The notes beneath the pieces are model-generated. The model had not been told where the DNA came from. It did not search any database and was given only the letters and a program-made list of their open reading frames with translations. A stretch of DNA of 64,000 nt, taken from assembly GCF_038008685.1 (NCBI RefSeq), contig NZ_JBBOZQ010000001.1, positions 2,790,001 through 2,854,000 of the forward strand. Direction: 5' to 3'. The position numbers and the translations under genes were made by a program. This document shows positions 24,744 through 32,935 of the stretch, piece after piece; within the stretch, counting starts at the first letter, position 1; each line of letters begins with the position of its first letter. Origin of the DNA: Lysinibacillus sp. FSL W8-0992 (GTDB lineage: Bacteria > Bacillota > Bacilli > Bacillales_A > Planococcaceae).

Positions 24744-25391
24744 TTAATAATAGGAACCATTTTGATACATGTATGGATAATGGTAAGGATTAAAGTTGTA
24801 TTGTGGATGTGTTTGCATTGAAGTTGGTGAGGTAATGGAAGGTTGATTGCAATTATTTGCAGGTCCGATATAAGTTGAAGGAACAACAGGGGCGATTGTT
24901 TGCTTCCATAAGTTTTCATCTAAGCAATAAGTGTGTGCCATTATATTCGAAGGCGTAAATTTCAAAATATCCGAACCTAAAATAACTTCTGGTGTAGGTG
25001 CATCAAAAATTGCTAATATGTGCGTGTTATCTGCACTCGCGACGATATAATGCCACCATCCTTGTGGAATGTTTGCTACCTGTCCTGGTTTTATTGGGTA
25101 GTTTTGAATTTGTTTAGTGAAAGGATTTAAAATGGAAACGGTAGCAGCCCCAGAAATACAATAAACAAGCTCTGCTGCATTTTGATGATAATGTGGCTCT
25201 ACAACGTTATTCGCACTTAAAAAAATATCAAGGAGAGAAACATTTTCTAGACTATTTAATTGAGCAATACCAAGAATGTTTATGTAGTTCTGATTATCCT
25301 TTCTAAAAAGTGGACTTGTATTTACATCAAACGTAAACTGTGTGGATGGAGATGTGTAATCATTGGGCAAATCAATACATCCTTCCTTCAT
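24744..25391 (-). CDS. Cupin-domain protein with Asn/Tyr/Pro-rich C-terminal tail
   Basis: A 215-residue protein with a single germin-type cupin barrel (about 40-150): motif 1 PHYHQNAAELVYCISGAATV supplies two His and a Glu, and motif 2 PGQVANIPQGWWHYIV supplies the third His, so a metal site is complete. The last 45 residues are rich in Asn, Tyr, Pro and His (FNPYHYPYMYQNGSYY), which resembles tails of spore-coat proteins. The start is uncertain: the ATG at 25391 lacks a ribosome binding site, whereas AAGGAAGG precedes a TTG at codon 8. Oxalate decarboxylase-like chemistry is possible but unproven. Confidence 0.7.
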   Translation of the reverse strand: MKEGCIDLPNDYTSPSTQFTFDVNTSPLFRKDNQNYINILGIAQLNSLENVSLLDIFLSANNVVEPHYHQNAAELVYCISGAATVSILNPFTKQIQNYPIKPGQVANIPQGWWHYIVASADNTHILAIFDAPTPEVILGSDILKFTPSNIMAHTYCLDENLWKQTIAPVVPSTYIGPANNCNQPSITSPTSMQTHPQYNFNPYHYPYMYQNGSYY

Positions 25392-25479
25392 ATATTTCTC
25401 ATGTTCATCAATATCACAGTTTATGACAAATGATATTTGTGCATTAAACGATTGCCTAATGGAGTTAGTTAAATAAACG

Positions 25480-25511
25480 AAAACCTCTCCCTTTTATTTG
25501 TGAGAGGTTTT
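25480..25511 (-). terminator. Terminator of the siderophore permease operon
   Basis: AAAACCTCTC pairs with GAGAGGTTTT around a 12-base loop, about 100 bp after the last permease gene on the minus strand. Confidence 0.7.
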
Positions 25512-25609
25512 ACGTTATCTGTTAGCAGAGGTCAATCCAGCCTCCGTTTCTGTTAACTCGTTGTAACGAAACGAATAGTTCTATGATAGTGGTAGGGAGT
25601 ATGATGAAA

Positions 25610-26638
25610 CTAGCCTCTTGTTTTTAATAGTAAATAGATAAAGTAAGGTGCACCTAATATGGCTAACACGATGCCAACGGGTAATTCCGCAGGAGCAATA
25701 ATGATTCGGCTAATAGTATCAGCCATTAACAAAAGCAAAGCACCAATTAATGCACTAAATGGAATCACCCGATAATGCAAACTGCCTACTAATTTTTTTG
25801 CTATATGAGGTGCAATTAACCCTAAAAATGTAAGTCCACCCCCAACAGCAACACAGGCGCCTGCTAGAAGCACGGCCAATACTAGAAGTCTTTTACGTTC
25901 TTTTGTTACGTTAATACCGACTCCAATAGCGGTCATCTCATTCAATGCTAAAATATCCAGTACGCGTGCTTTATAACAAGCAAAGGAGATTAACGCTACT
26001 ATCCAAGGAAGTAACGCGAGCACAAATGTCCAAGTACTGCCCCAAATAGATCCCGATAGCCAGACGAGAGTTCTAGTAAAATCGATAGGTTCCATGCGAA
26101 GTTGGAAAATGGTGATGCCTGCACTAAACGCAGCATTAATGCCAACTCCAACTAAGAGCATGCGCGACGGTGACACCTGTCCTCTTTTATAAGCAAAAAA
26201 ATAAATGATGGATGCTGCAAAGAGTGCACCAATTAAGGCGATTATGGGCATAAAAAAGACAGACATCCATGAGCTAGAAAATAACAATCCTTGAATAAAG
26301 AATGTATACAACACAATAGCAAACCCTGCACCGGCGTTAATGCCTAGAATGCCTGGGTCTGCTAGCGGGTTTTTTGAAATACTTTGTAGGATGACACCTG
26401 ACACAGCAACACCAAACCCAACAAGGATGGCCATGCAAATACGGGGGAAGCGGAAGCTAAAGATTGTTAAAGTATTATCTGGGGAACCGTTCCCTAGCAA
26501 TGTTTGAAGAAAACTTAAAATTGAAATTTTCATATACCCTGTATTTACACTAATGAATGCCACTACAAATAGCAGTAGCAAACAAATCACGATGTAAATA
26601 GAAAAACGATGTGTATGTTTACGTATTAAATTATGCAT
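25610..26638 (-). CDS. FecCD-family siderophore ABC transporter permease (YfhA-like)
   Basis: A 342-residue BtuC/FecCD-type permease with about nine or ten membrane segments. The conserved GVGINAAFSAG and GGLTFLGLIAPHIAKKLVG (coupling helix contact) are visible, as is ADTISRIIIAPAELPVGIVL near the C-terminus. It starts at the stop codon of the first permease gene (TAATG) with GAGG upstream. In B. subtilis a permease pair divergent from a binding protein, with no local ATPase, is YfiZ-YfhA, which handles schizokinen-type siderophores through the shared ATPase YusV; the substrate here is inferred from that layout. Confidence 0.85.
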   Translation of the reverse strand: MHNLIRKHTHRFSIYIVICLLLLFVVAFISVNTGYMKISILSFLQTLLGNGSPDNTLTIFSFRFPRICMAILVGFGVAVSGVILQSISKNPLADPGILGINAGAGFAIVLYTFFIQGLLFSSSWMSVFFMPIIALIGALFAASIIYFFAYKRGQVSPSRMLLVGVGINAAFSAGITIFQLRMEPIDFTRTLVWLSGSIWGSTWTFVLALLPWIVALISFACYKARVLDILALNEMTAIGVGINVTKERKRLLVLAVLLAGACVAVGGGLTFLGLIAPHIAKKLVGSLHYRVIPFSALIGALLLLMADTISRIIIAPAELPVGIVLAILGAPYFIYLLLKTRG

Positions 26639-27669
26639 TATAAACCTCTTCCATCTTTACGAGCTAAATATAAGAAAAAGGGCACACCGATAATTGCAGT
26701 AACAGCACCTACTGGAGATTCAAAAGGACTCATGATGATGCGAGCTACAATATCCGCAATTAACAATAAGCAGCCACCTATAATGGCTGAAATAGGTAGT
26801 ATCCAACGATAATCAACCCCCACGATTGCACGAACGATATGTGGCACAACTAAACCAACAAAACCGATAATACCTGCAATGGAAACGGCTGCACCTGTTA
26901 ATAAAAGCACAGTAACTGTACAAAGCACACGTATAACTGTTGTTCGTTGACCAAGCCCTGTTGCTACTTCTTCACCTAAACTCATAACAGAAATTGATTT
27001 TGCTAATATCATTGCCAGCAGTAAGCCAATGATGACAAATGGAATAGCGACCTTTATATGTATTGGCTGAATAGAAGAAAGACTACCTGCATACCAATAG
27101 CTTAAATCTTTAGCAATATCGTACTTCAGACCAATTGCTGTAGATAGTGCACTTAGAAAAGCAGAAATGGCAGCGCCAGCTAATGCTAGTTTTACAGGTG
27201 TAATGCCACCTTTTGCAACCGCAGTTAACGTAAATACTAGTGCGGCTCCAGCACCTGCACCAATAAATGAAAAAAGTATAAGCATAGGGAAACTAGGTGT
27301 TTGAAACAGCGTGTATGCAATAGATAACATAAAACCTGCACCTGAAGTAACCCCTAATATGGAAGGGGAGGCAAGGGCATTACGCGTAACACCTTGCATA
27401 ATTGCTCCTGAAACAGCGAGGGCACTACCAACGAGAAGTCCAGCAACTGCACGTGGGATACGCAACTCATGTAAAATAACATGTTCATTATTAGTTTCAT
27501 CATAATGTAAAAAGCTATTCCATATTGTTTTATAAGTTAGTTCGTTGGCGCCAAATCGAATCGAAATGATAACTACTAAACAAATTAAACAACTGAATAG
27601 CAATAGAGTGAGAATATTATAAGTTACACGGTAATGATGTCTAAAGAAAGCTAATGATTTTCTCTTCAT
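26638..27669 (-). CDS. FecCD-family siderophore ABC transporter permease (YfiZ-like)
   Basis: First gene of the permease pair, about 343 residues, with the same FecCD fold: RAVAGLLVGSALAVSGAIMQ, LALAGAAISAF and GIIGFVGLVVPHIVRAIVG. The start is uncertain: the ATG at 27669 has AGGAG 11 bp upstream, while an ATG nine codons earlier has no ribosome binding site. It is divergent from the binding-protein gene, and the shared region carries a Fur box, so iron starvation should induce both directions. No ATPase gene is linked. Confidence 0.84.
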   Translation of the reverse strand: MKRKSLAFFRHHYRVTYNILTLLLFSCLICLVVIISIRFGANELTYKTIWNSFLHYDETNNEHVILHELRIPRAVAGLLVGSALAVSGAIMQGVTRNALASPSILGVTSGAGFMLSIAYTLFQTPSFPMLILFSFIGAGAGAALVFTLTAVAKGGITPVKLALAGAAISAFLSALSTAIGLKYDIAKDLSYWYAGSLSSIQPIHIKVAIPFVIIGLLLAMILAKSISVMSLGEEVATGLGQRTTVIRVLCTVTVLLLTGAAVSIAGIIGFVGLVVPHIVRAIVGVDYRWILPISAIIGGCLLLIADIVARIIMSPFESPVGAVTAIIGVPFFLYLARKDGRGL

Positions 27670-27723
27670 CCATGTAAAAGCTCCTAGCATTGACATAATA
27701 AATTTTTTATTTTATTTTTTAAA

Positions 27724-27738
27724 TGAGAATGATTTTCA
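27724..27738. promoter_or_regulatory. Fur box in the divergent siderophore promoter region
   Basis: TGAGAATGATTTTCA matches the 7-1-7 Fur consensus TGATAATNATTATCA at 13 of 15 positions and sits between two divergent iron-uptake genes. Confidence 0.85.
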
Positions 27739-27782
27739 ATATCAATTAAATTATAACATAATCGTAGTTAGGAGGCATTAAC

Positions 27783-28763
27783 ATGATTTTAAAAACGAAG
27801 AAATGGGGATTAACATGTGCTAGTGTCTTAGCATTTATGCTAATGGGATGTGGCAATAACGAGACAATTACTGCTTCACAAGATGATACAAAATCGGAGC
27901 ATAAAATAGACCATGTTATCGAAACTCGAACACTAACAGATGCGATAGGCAATAAAGTAGAAGTTCCGGTTCACCCTAAGCGGGTCATAGCTTCTTACTT
28001 AGAGGATCATCTTATCGCGCTTGGAATAACACCAGTTGCGCAATGGAGTGTTCGAGATGGTGCAAGCGTTCAAGATTACTTACAAGATACTTTGAAAGAT
28101 GTTCCAACAATACCATTTGATTTACCGTTTGAAGCAGTACAAAGCTTTTCACCAGATTTGATTATTATGGACTCTGCCGCTATGGTGGAAGGTGATAAAT
28201 ATGTGCAATATAGCAAAATTGCACCAACTTATGTCATTGGAGCAGAAGTTAAAAATGACTGGCGTGATGAACTTCTACGTGTTGGTGAAGTGTTTGAACA
28301 AAAAGATAAAGCACAACAAGTGTTAGATGACTATAATGCCAAGGTGAAAGAAGCAAAACAACAAATTCAGCAAAAGGTTGGTAATATCTCAGCCGCAGCC
28401 ATCTGGGTTGTAGGCGGGAAGTTTTTCATCGTTTCACAAAATCTTTCGAGCGGAGATGTGATGTACAATGATCTTGGCTTAGCTGTGCCATCTGTTGTAC
28501 AAGAAATCTCAGCAAACGCGACAGCCAACTGGAACGAAATATCACTTGAAAAGCTTGTTACATTAGATGCAGATCATCTGTTTATTATCGATAGCGGTGA
28601 TGATGCAAGTGTCAAAGCATTAAGTGAAAAATTATGGGGTACGATCCCAGCAGTCCAAGCTGGTAATGTACATAGTCTGCCAAAAGATTCTAGTTGGTTA
28701 TATACAGGCGCAATTGCCAATACGAAAATCGTTGATGATATTGTCAATGCTTTAACAAAATAA
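27783..28763 (+). CDS. Iron-siderophore ABC transporter substrate-binding lipoprotein (YfiY-like)
   Basis: A 326-residue lipoprotein with signal peptide and lipobox LMGC, followed by a class III binding-protein fold: RTLTDAIGNKVEVPVHPKRVIAS begins the first lobe, and the EISANATANWNEISLEKLVTLDADHLF region belongs to the second. AGGAGG lies 7 bp before the ATG. It is divergent from the two FecCD permeases and shares their Fur box. Specificity for hydroxamate or carboxylate siderophores is inferred from the YfiY-type arrangement only. A 0.5-kb tandem-repeat array begins 12 bp after the stop codon. Confidence 0.87.
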   Translation: MILKTKKWGLTCASVLAFMLMGCGNNETITASQDDTKSEHKIDHVIETRTLTDAIGNKVEVPVHPKRVIASYLEDHLIALGITPVAQWSVRDGASVQDYLQDTLKDVPTIPFDLPFEAVQSFSPDLIIMDSAAMVEGDKYVQYSKIAPTYVIGAEVKNDWRDELLRVGEVFEQKDKAQQVLDDYNAKVKEAKQQIQQKVGNISAAAIWVVGGKFFIVSQNLSSGDVMYNDLGLAVPSVVQEISANATANWNEISLEKLVTLDADHLFIIDSGDDASVKALSEKLWGTIPAVQAGNVHSLPKDSSWLYTGAIANTKIVDDIVNALTK

Positions 28764-28774
28764 ATTTGAATGTG

Positions 28775-29284
28775 ATTCCGCGAAAGGAGTGGGGATTCGC
28801 GAAGTGAGGGGGATTCCCGCGGAAGGAGAGAACAATTCCGCGAAGTGAGGGGGATTCCCGCGGAAGGAGAGAACAATTCCGCGAAGTGAGGGAGAATCCC
28901 GCGGAAGGAGAGAACAATTCCGCGAAGTGAGGAGGGAATCCCGCGGAAGGAGAGTACAATTCCGCGAAGTGAGAACGGAATTCCGCGGAAGGAGAGTATA
29001 ATTCCGTGAAGTGAGGACGGAATCCCGCGGAAGGAGAGCACGATTCCGCGAAATGAGAACGGAATTCCGCGGAAGGAGAGTATAATTCCGCGAAGTGAGA
29101 ACGGAATCCCGCGGAAGGAGAGAACAATTCCGCGAAGTGAGAACGGAATTCCGCGGAAGGAGAGCACGATTCCGCGAAATGAGAACATAATTCCGCGGAA
29201 GGAGAGCACAATTCCGCGAAGTGAGAACGGAATTCCGCGGAAAGAGAGCACGATTCCGCGAAATGAGAACATAATTCCGCGAAA
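28775..29284. repeat. Minisatellite of about 24 alternating 21-bp units
   Basis: Two unit types alternate: type A ATTCCGCGAAGTGAGAACG and type B ATTCCGCGGAAGGAGAGCAC, each with two or three further bases, giving a 42-bp dimer. Units 1-9 vary from 18 to 22 bp, later ones are exactly 21 bp, and a partial unit closes the array. A-B junctions contain CGGAATTCCG and B units contain CCGCGG, so the repeats are locally palindromic. The array is much more GC-rich than its surroundings. All three minus-strand frames are open through it because the unit lacks stop codons; I do not consider them genes. Confidence 0.95.
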
Positions 29285-29798
29285 CCAAACAAGATATAGA
29301 TATGTATAGATTATCACCTCGCTTTCATCTTCAGAATTTACTTGAGAGTTTAAAATTAACCATAAAACCAAGTTTATTGCGATAACAATTACTACGATGA
29401 CATATTTTATTGTGATGTAAATTTAAATTAGTACTTTTTGGAAAAAATATAATATAATTGACAAGATTGTTCATATCTAGAGCTGGTCTGTAAATATTTT
29501 CACGTTCGTTCCTCAAATAAAAATTTTTTGAACTCCGGTTGTATCCCACATAAGAATACAAGTATAGACATATAAATAAAGGTAGTGGAAAACTACGAGC
29601 TTATAAACATTGATAGAATCATATCTAGTAGTTTCTATTGACTCATAAAAAATAAAAAAACTTAAGAAATTCTTAAGTTTCAGCTAAGGTAAAAATTAAG
29701 ATTTATTTTCTATAATATAAAAAAAAGGAAATAACGAAACCATTTGAAGAATTAAAACGTATTGGTATTAATAGAACATTATTGAAGTAGGTGAGGAT
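29285..29798. other. AT-rich intergenic region without recognisable gene
   Basis: About 500 bp between the repeat array and the next gene. It holds one perfect 11-1-11 palindrome (29658-29680) and a TATAAT at 29711-29716 without a good -35 partner. I see no supported ORF. Confidence 0.6.
29658..29680 (-). terminator. Perfect palindrome with minus-strand T-run
   Basis: AAACTTAAGAA-A-TTCTTAAGTTT. On the minus strand it is followed by TTTTATTTTTTATG, as in an intrinsic terminator, but no minus-strand gene precedes it. Confidence 0.4.
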
Positions 29799-30347
29799 AT
29801 GGCACATACCATTTACATAGTATTAACTAAAACAGGTACTTTACTATCGAAGGCGATAGGTATGTACACTGGAAAAGAGATGAATCATGCATCGATCGCC
29901 TTTGATGATGGACTCTTTGATATGTATAGCTTTGGGCGAAGACAGCTAAATAATCCTTTAAGTGGTGGGTTTTTACGAGAAAATGCTGAATCTGGACTTT
30001 TTGAGTGTGCTGATTGTGTCATTTATCGCTGTCGAGTATCGTCCTATCAGTACTTAGAAATGATTAGAATTGTGCGTTATATGTATTGCAATCGAGATCG
30101 TTATAAATACAATTTTATCGGGCTATTTGGTGTGATGATGCAAAAAGAAGTGCGCAGAGAACGTGCGTATTTCTGCTCACAGTTTGTAGCTACACTTTTA
30201 AAAATAGGTGGACTAAAGATTTATCAAAATCCAGCGTTGATGACACCAGATTGTATTGCACAGTTGCCATATTTAGAGGAAATCTTTGCTGGAAAACTAG
30301 CAGATTATTTACAAGATGTTCGTCAACCAGCAATGTTGTATGGATAA
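29799..30347 (+). CDS. Permuted papain-like/NlpC-P60-related (YiiX-like) protein
   Basis: A 182-residue cytoplasmic protein without signal peptide. A His in MNHASIAFDDGLFDMYSFGR and a Cys in RAYFCSQFVATLLK are arranged His-first, Cys-later, as in circularly permuted NlpC/P60 (YiiX/YaeF) enzymes. The opening IYIVLTKTGTLLSKAIGMYTG is common in Bacillus members of this group. Such proteins are predicted amidases or lipid-cleaving hydrolases; no substrate can be inferred. GTGAGG precedes the ATG. Confidence 0.65.
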   Translation: MAHTIYIVLTKTGTLLSKAIGMYTGKEMNHASIAFDDGLFDMYSFGRRQLNNPLSGGFLRENAESGLFECADCVIYRCRVSSYQYLEMIRIVRYMYCNRDRYKYNFIGLFGVMMQKEVRRERAYFCSQFVATLLKIGGLKIYQNPALMTPDCIAQLPYLEEIFAGKLADYLQDVRQPAMLYG

Positions 30348-30420
30348 ATTTTTCTCATCTGACGTGATTGACGTTTTTCTGATATAATAATTTATTAGAC
30401 TACGAGATGAGGTGATAAAA

Positions 30421-30855
30421 GTGCAAATTGTTATAGTTGAGGGTGTACCATATGTTTGGCTACATCAGTTACAAGCAATTCATGCACATGTATTTGATGG
30501 TGCACACCTTAAGCTTGAAAAACTTGAAGACAAGAAAGAACTTCTTTGTTTATTTGCAGTTGAAAAAGAAGAATTGGTCGGATTTAAACTAGGTTATACA
30601 CATCCTGATGGCGTTTTTTATAGCTGGCTAGGGGGCGTCGACGAAAAGATGCGAGGTCAAGGAATTGCAAGTCAGTTGATGAGATATCAACATGAAAAAG
30701 TGCAAGAGCTTGGCTTTAATAAAGTTCGTACATACGGTAGAAACGAGCGGAAAGCAATGCTCATCACAAATATAAAACATGGTTTTGACATTATTTCAAC
30801 CTTTGTAGATGAAAAAGGACGACATAAAATAGTATTTGAAAAATTATTGAATTGA
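30421..30855 (+). CDS. GNAT-family N-acetyltransferase
   Basis: A 144-residue single GNAT domain. The acetyl-CoA loop is visible as VDEKMRGQGIASQLMRYQHEKV, followed by the beta-bulge strand NKVRTYGRNERKAML. The GTG at 30421 is taken as start because GAGGTGA lies just upstream; a GTG nine bases earlier is possible. It is followed after 10 bp by a deoxyribosyltransferase-like gene and then by a YbjQ-like gene, so the three form a likely operon. The acceptor substrate is unknown. Confidence 0.82.
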   Translation: MQIVIVEGVPYVWLHQLQAIHAHVFDGAHLKLEKLEDKKELLCLFAVEKEELVGFKLGYTHPDGVFYSWLGGVDEKMRGQGIASQLMRYQHEKVQELGFNKVRTYGRNERKAMLITNIKHGFDIISTFVDEKGRHKIVFEKLLN

Positions 30856-30865
30856 GGAGTTTATA

Positions 30866-31345
30866 ATGAAGGCATATTTAGCAAACGGGTTATTTTCTTT
30901 AGGGGATCGTTTAGTCAATGAACGATTAGCATCGGCAATTCGACAAGCGATACCGGATATTGAATTATATGTACCACAGGAGAATGATGCAATAAATGAT
31001 AAGACAGCGTATGCGGATAGTTTGGCAATTGCAGAGGCTGATTTAGCTATGTTACAAAAGAGCGATGTATTAGTCGCCGTATTAGATGGCGTCGAAATTG
31101 ACTCTGGTGTTGCAGCTGAAATAGGAGCATTTGCTATGCTCAACCGTCCAATCGTTGGGGTATTTACAGATGTCCGTCAGCAAGGGCGTGAAAATATGAT
31201 GAAAATAGAAGCGCTTATTCGTGATGGGATTGAAAATCAATTCGTCTACCGTAATTTATTTGTCATCGGTTTAATAAAACGCAACGGTGTCATTACTTCC
31301 TCTATTAACGATGCTGTATTAGCGGTTCAGGAATTCCAACAATAA
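30866..31345 (+). CDS. Nucleoside 2-deoxyribosyltransferase family protein
   Basis: A 159-residue protein. MKAYLANGLFSLGDRLVNERL at the start (KAYLAG-type strand), DVLVAVLDGVEIDSGVAAEIGAF with the catalytic Glu, and a C-terminal segment with a conserved Asn are the family motifs. These enzymes exchange or hydrolyse bases of deoxynucleosides or nucleotides in salvage. GAGGAG precedes the ATG. It lies in a compact three-gene unit ending at the terminator at 31685. Confidence 0.82.
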   Translation: MKAYLANGLFSLGDRLVNERLASAIRQAIPDIELYVPQENDAINDKTAYADSLAIAEADLAMLQKSDVLVAVLDGVEIDSGVAAEIGAFAMLNRPIVGVFTDVRQQGRENMMKIEALIRDGIENQFVYRNLFVIGLIKRNGVITSSINDAVLAVQEFQQ

Positions 31346-31357
31346 GGAGGATTGCAA

Positions 31358-31675
31358 ATGCTTTTAACAACAACGGATGTTGTTGCTGGAAAAGTAATTG
31401 AAGAAACATTAGGTTTAGTCAAGGGCAATTCAGTTCAATCAAGAAATATTGGACGCGATATGATGGCGGGGCTTCGTAATATTGTTGGTGGCGAAATGAA
31501 AGAGTATGCAGAAATGCTTGTTCGCTCAAGAGAAATTGCTACAAATGCTATGGAAGAAGAAGCTAAACGCCTAGGTGCGGATGCGATAGTGGCAATTAGA
31601 TATTCGACATCATCCGTAATGGATGGCACCTCCGAGGTTTTAGCCTATGGTACTGCAGTAAAATTAAAAAAATGA
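31358..31675 (+). CDS. YbjQ/UPF0145-family protein
   Basis: A 105-residue protein of the UPF0145 family: LTTTDVVAGKVIEETLGLV at the N-terminus, RDMMAGLRNIVGGEMKEY in the middle and LGADAIVAIRYSTSSV near the end. Members form pentameric rings and some are annotated as heavy-metal-binding, but the function is not established. The ATG at 31358 is preferred over an upstream TTG because AAGGAGG is 7 bp away. Confidence 0.88.
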   Translation: MLLTTTDVVAGKVIEETLGLVKGNSVQSRNIGRDMMAGLRNIVGGEMKEYAEMLVRSREIATNAMEEEAKRLGADAIVAIRYSTSSVMDGTSEVLAYGTAVKLKK

Positions 31676-31684
31676 CTTTAACAG

Positions 31685-31715
31685 AGGACTTCAGTCTAAG
31701 ATTGAAGTCCTTTTA
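31685..31715 (+). terminator. Intrinsic terminator
   Basis: AGGACTTCA pairs with TGAAGTCCT around a 9-base loop, followed by TTTT. It closes the GNAT-deoxyribosyltransferase-YbjQ unit. Confidence 0.8.
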
Positions 31716-31896
31716 GTTTTAAATATTGATAATAATAACAAATACGTGGTCTGTCTGTCTGTGAAGTGTATGTAATAGTAAAATTATTAATGAACTAATT
31801 ATCCCAAATATATAGAAAATTCGTAGTTAAAAGGACTAATAATGTCCATCTCGTTTTGTATAATAAGAGGGTAACTATGTAGAAAGAGTGGGATAT

Positions 31897-32874
31897 ATGG
31901 TGGATTCACAACAAAATAAAGGCTATCGTGTCATTTCGATGTTTGATAGATTGATGGATGGCCAAGGCATAAGCAAAAAGCAAGAAGCATTTACACATCA
32001 GGTTGGTGAAAAAACCATACAACGGGATTTAGATCAAATAAGAGTGTATATTGAAAAAGCTAAATTAGATTGTCATTTAAAATATGTGCGAACAGAAAAA
32101 CTGTATAAGCTGACGAAAACAGGAGAAAATGTTTTATCGAAAGAACAAGTGCTGGCGATTGTTAAAATTCTAATCGAATCAAGAGCACTTTTAAAATCAG
32201 AAATGAGCGACATCATCGATAAGCTAATTTCAATTGTTGCAGCGGATAAACAAGAGTTTATTCATAATATCATATTAAATGAAAAGCATTTATACGTTGA
32301 TTTAAATCATAAAAAATCTCTTTTACATTTAATTTGGGTAATTTCAGAGGCTATTCAGAAGAAAAAAATAATTAAAATTGATTATTTACGTGAAAGTGAA
32401 TCAATCCCTTCACAAAAAATATTAAAACCTCTCGGTGTTATTTTCTCAGAATACTATTTTTATCTTATTGCTTATGATAGTAAACATGAGAAGGATTTAC
32501 CGATTGTCTATCGCATCGACCGCATCCAACATTTTCTGGAGTTAGATAAGAAATTTCAAATCCCTTACTCAGAGCGCTTTCAGGAAGGAGAATTTCGCAA
32601 ACGCATTCAATTTATGGATGCAGGTGAGCTAATGCATATTAAATTTATGTTTAAAGGGCGCTCACCGCAAGCAGTTTTAGATCGTTTGCCAACAGCCAAA
32701 ATTTTGTCAAATAAAGCTGGGGAATGCTTATTTGAAGCGGAAGTTTTTGGGCGTGGTATTAAAATGTGGCTGCTTAGTCAAGGTGAAAATATTGAAGTGT
32801 TAGAGCCACTTGAGCTAAGAGAGGAAATGATTGAAACAATCCAATCCATGCAACAAAATTATCTTTACATGTAA
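31897..32874 (+). CDS. WYL-domain transcriptional regulator (YafY/DeoR-like)
   Basis: A 325-residue regulator with an N-terminal helix-turn-helix region (RVISMFDRLMDG through VGEKTIQRDLDQI) and a C-terminal WYL domain (about 155-320) that contains the core KKIIKIDYLRESES, PLGVIFSEYYFYLIAYD and the arginine-rich VYRIDRIQ. WYL domains bind nucleic acids or nucleotide-like ligands and occur in stress, DNA-damage and defence regulators. The ATG at 31897 is chosen; the ribosome binding site is weak. No divergent target gene is adjacent, so the regulon is unknown. Confidence 0.83.
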   Translation: MVDSQQNKGYRVISMFDRLMDGQGISKKQEAFTHQVGEKTIQRDLDQIRVYIEKAKLDCHLKYVRTEKLYKLTKTGENVLSKEQVLAIVKILIESRALLKSEMSDIIDKLISIVAADKQEFIHNIILNEKHLYVDLNHKKSLLHLIWVISEAIQKKKIIKIDYLRESESIPSQKILKPLGVIFSEYYFYLIAYDSKHEKDLPIVYRIDRIQHFLELDKKFQIPYSERFQEGEFRKRIQFMDAGELMHIKFMFKGRSPQAVLDRLPTAKILSNKAGECLFEAEVFGRGIKMWLLSQGENIEVLEPLELREEMIETIQSMQQNYLYM

Positions 32875-32935
32875 GCATGAAAACATGATTAAAAAACGAT
32901 TCCCTTGCCGACTATAGTAAAAAGGGGGATTTAAG

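Noticed and set aside
28775-29284. CRISPR array
   Set aside because: Units are contiguous with no unique spacers, alternate between two types, and no cas genes are present.
28574-29371. Long minus-strand ORFs (265, 182 and 178 codons) across the repeat array
   Set aside because: All three frames are open only because the 21-bp unit lacks stop codons; there is no ribosome binding site, and the longest runs antisense into the lipoprotein gene.
29331-29561. 76-codon minus-strand ORF in the AT-rich gap
   Set aside because: Low-complexity AT-rich translation, no ribosome binding site, no recognisable domain.
29716-29790. Short open stretch ending EELKRIGINRTLLK before the YiiX-like gene
   Set aside because: No ATG, GTG or TTG start behind the purine-rich site; too short to call a gene or a remnant with confidence.
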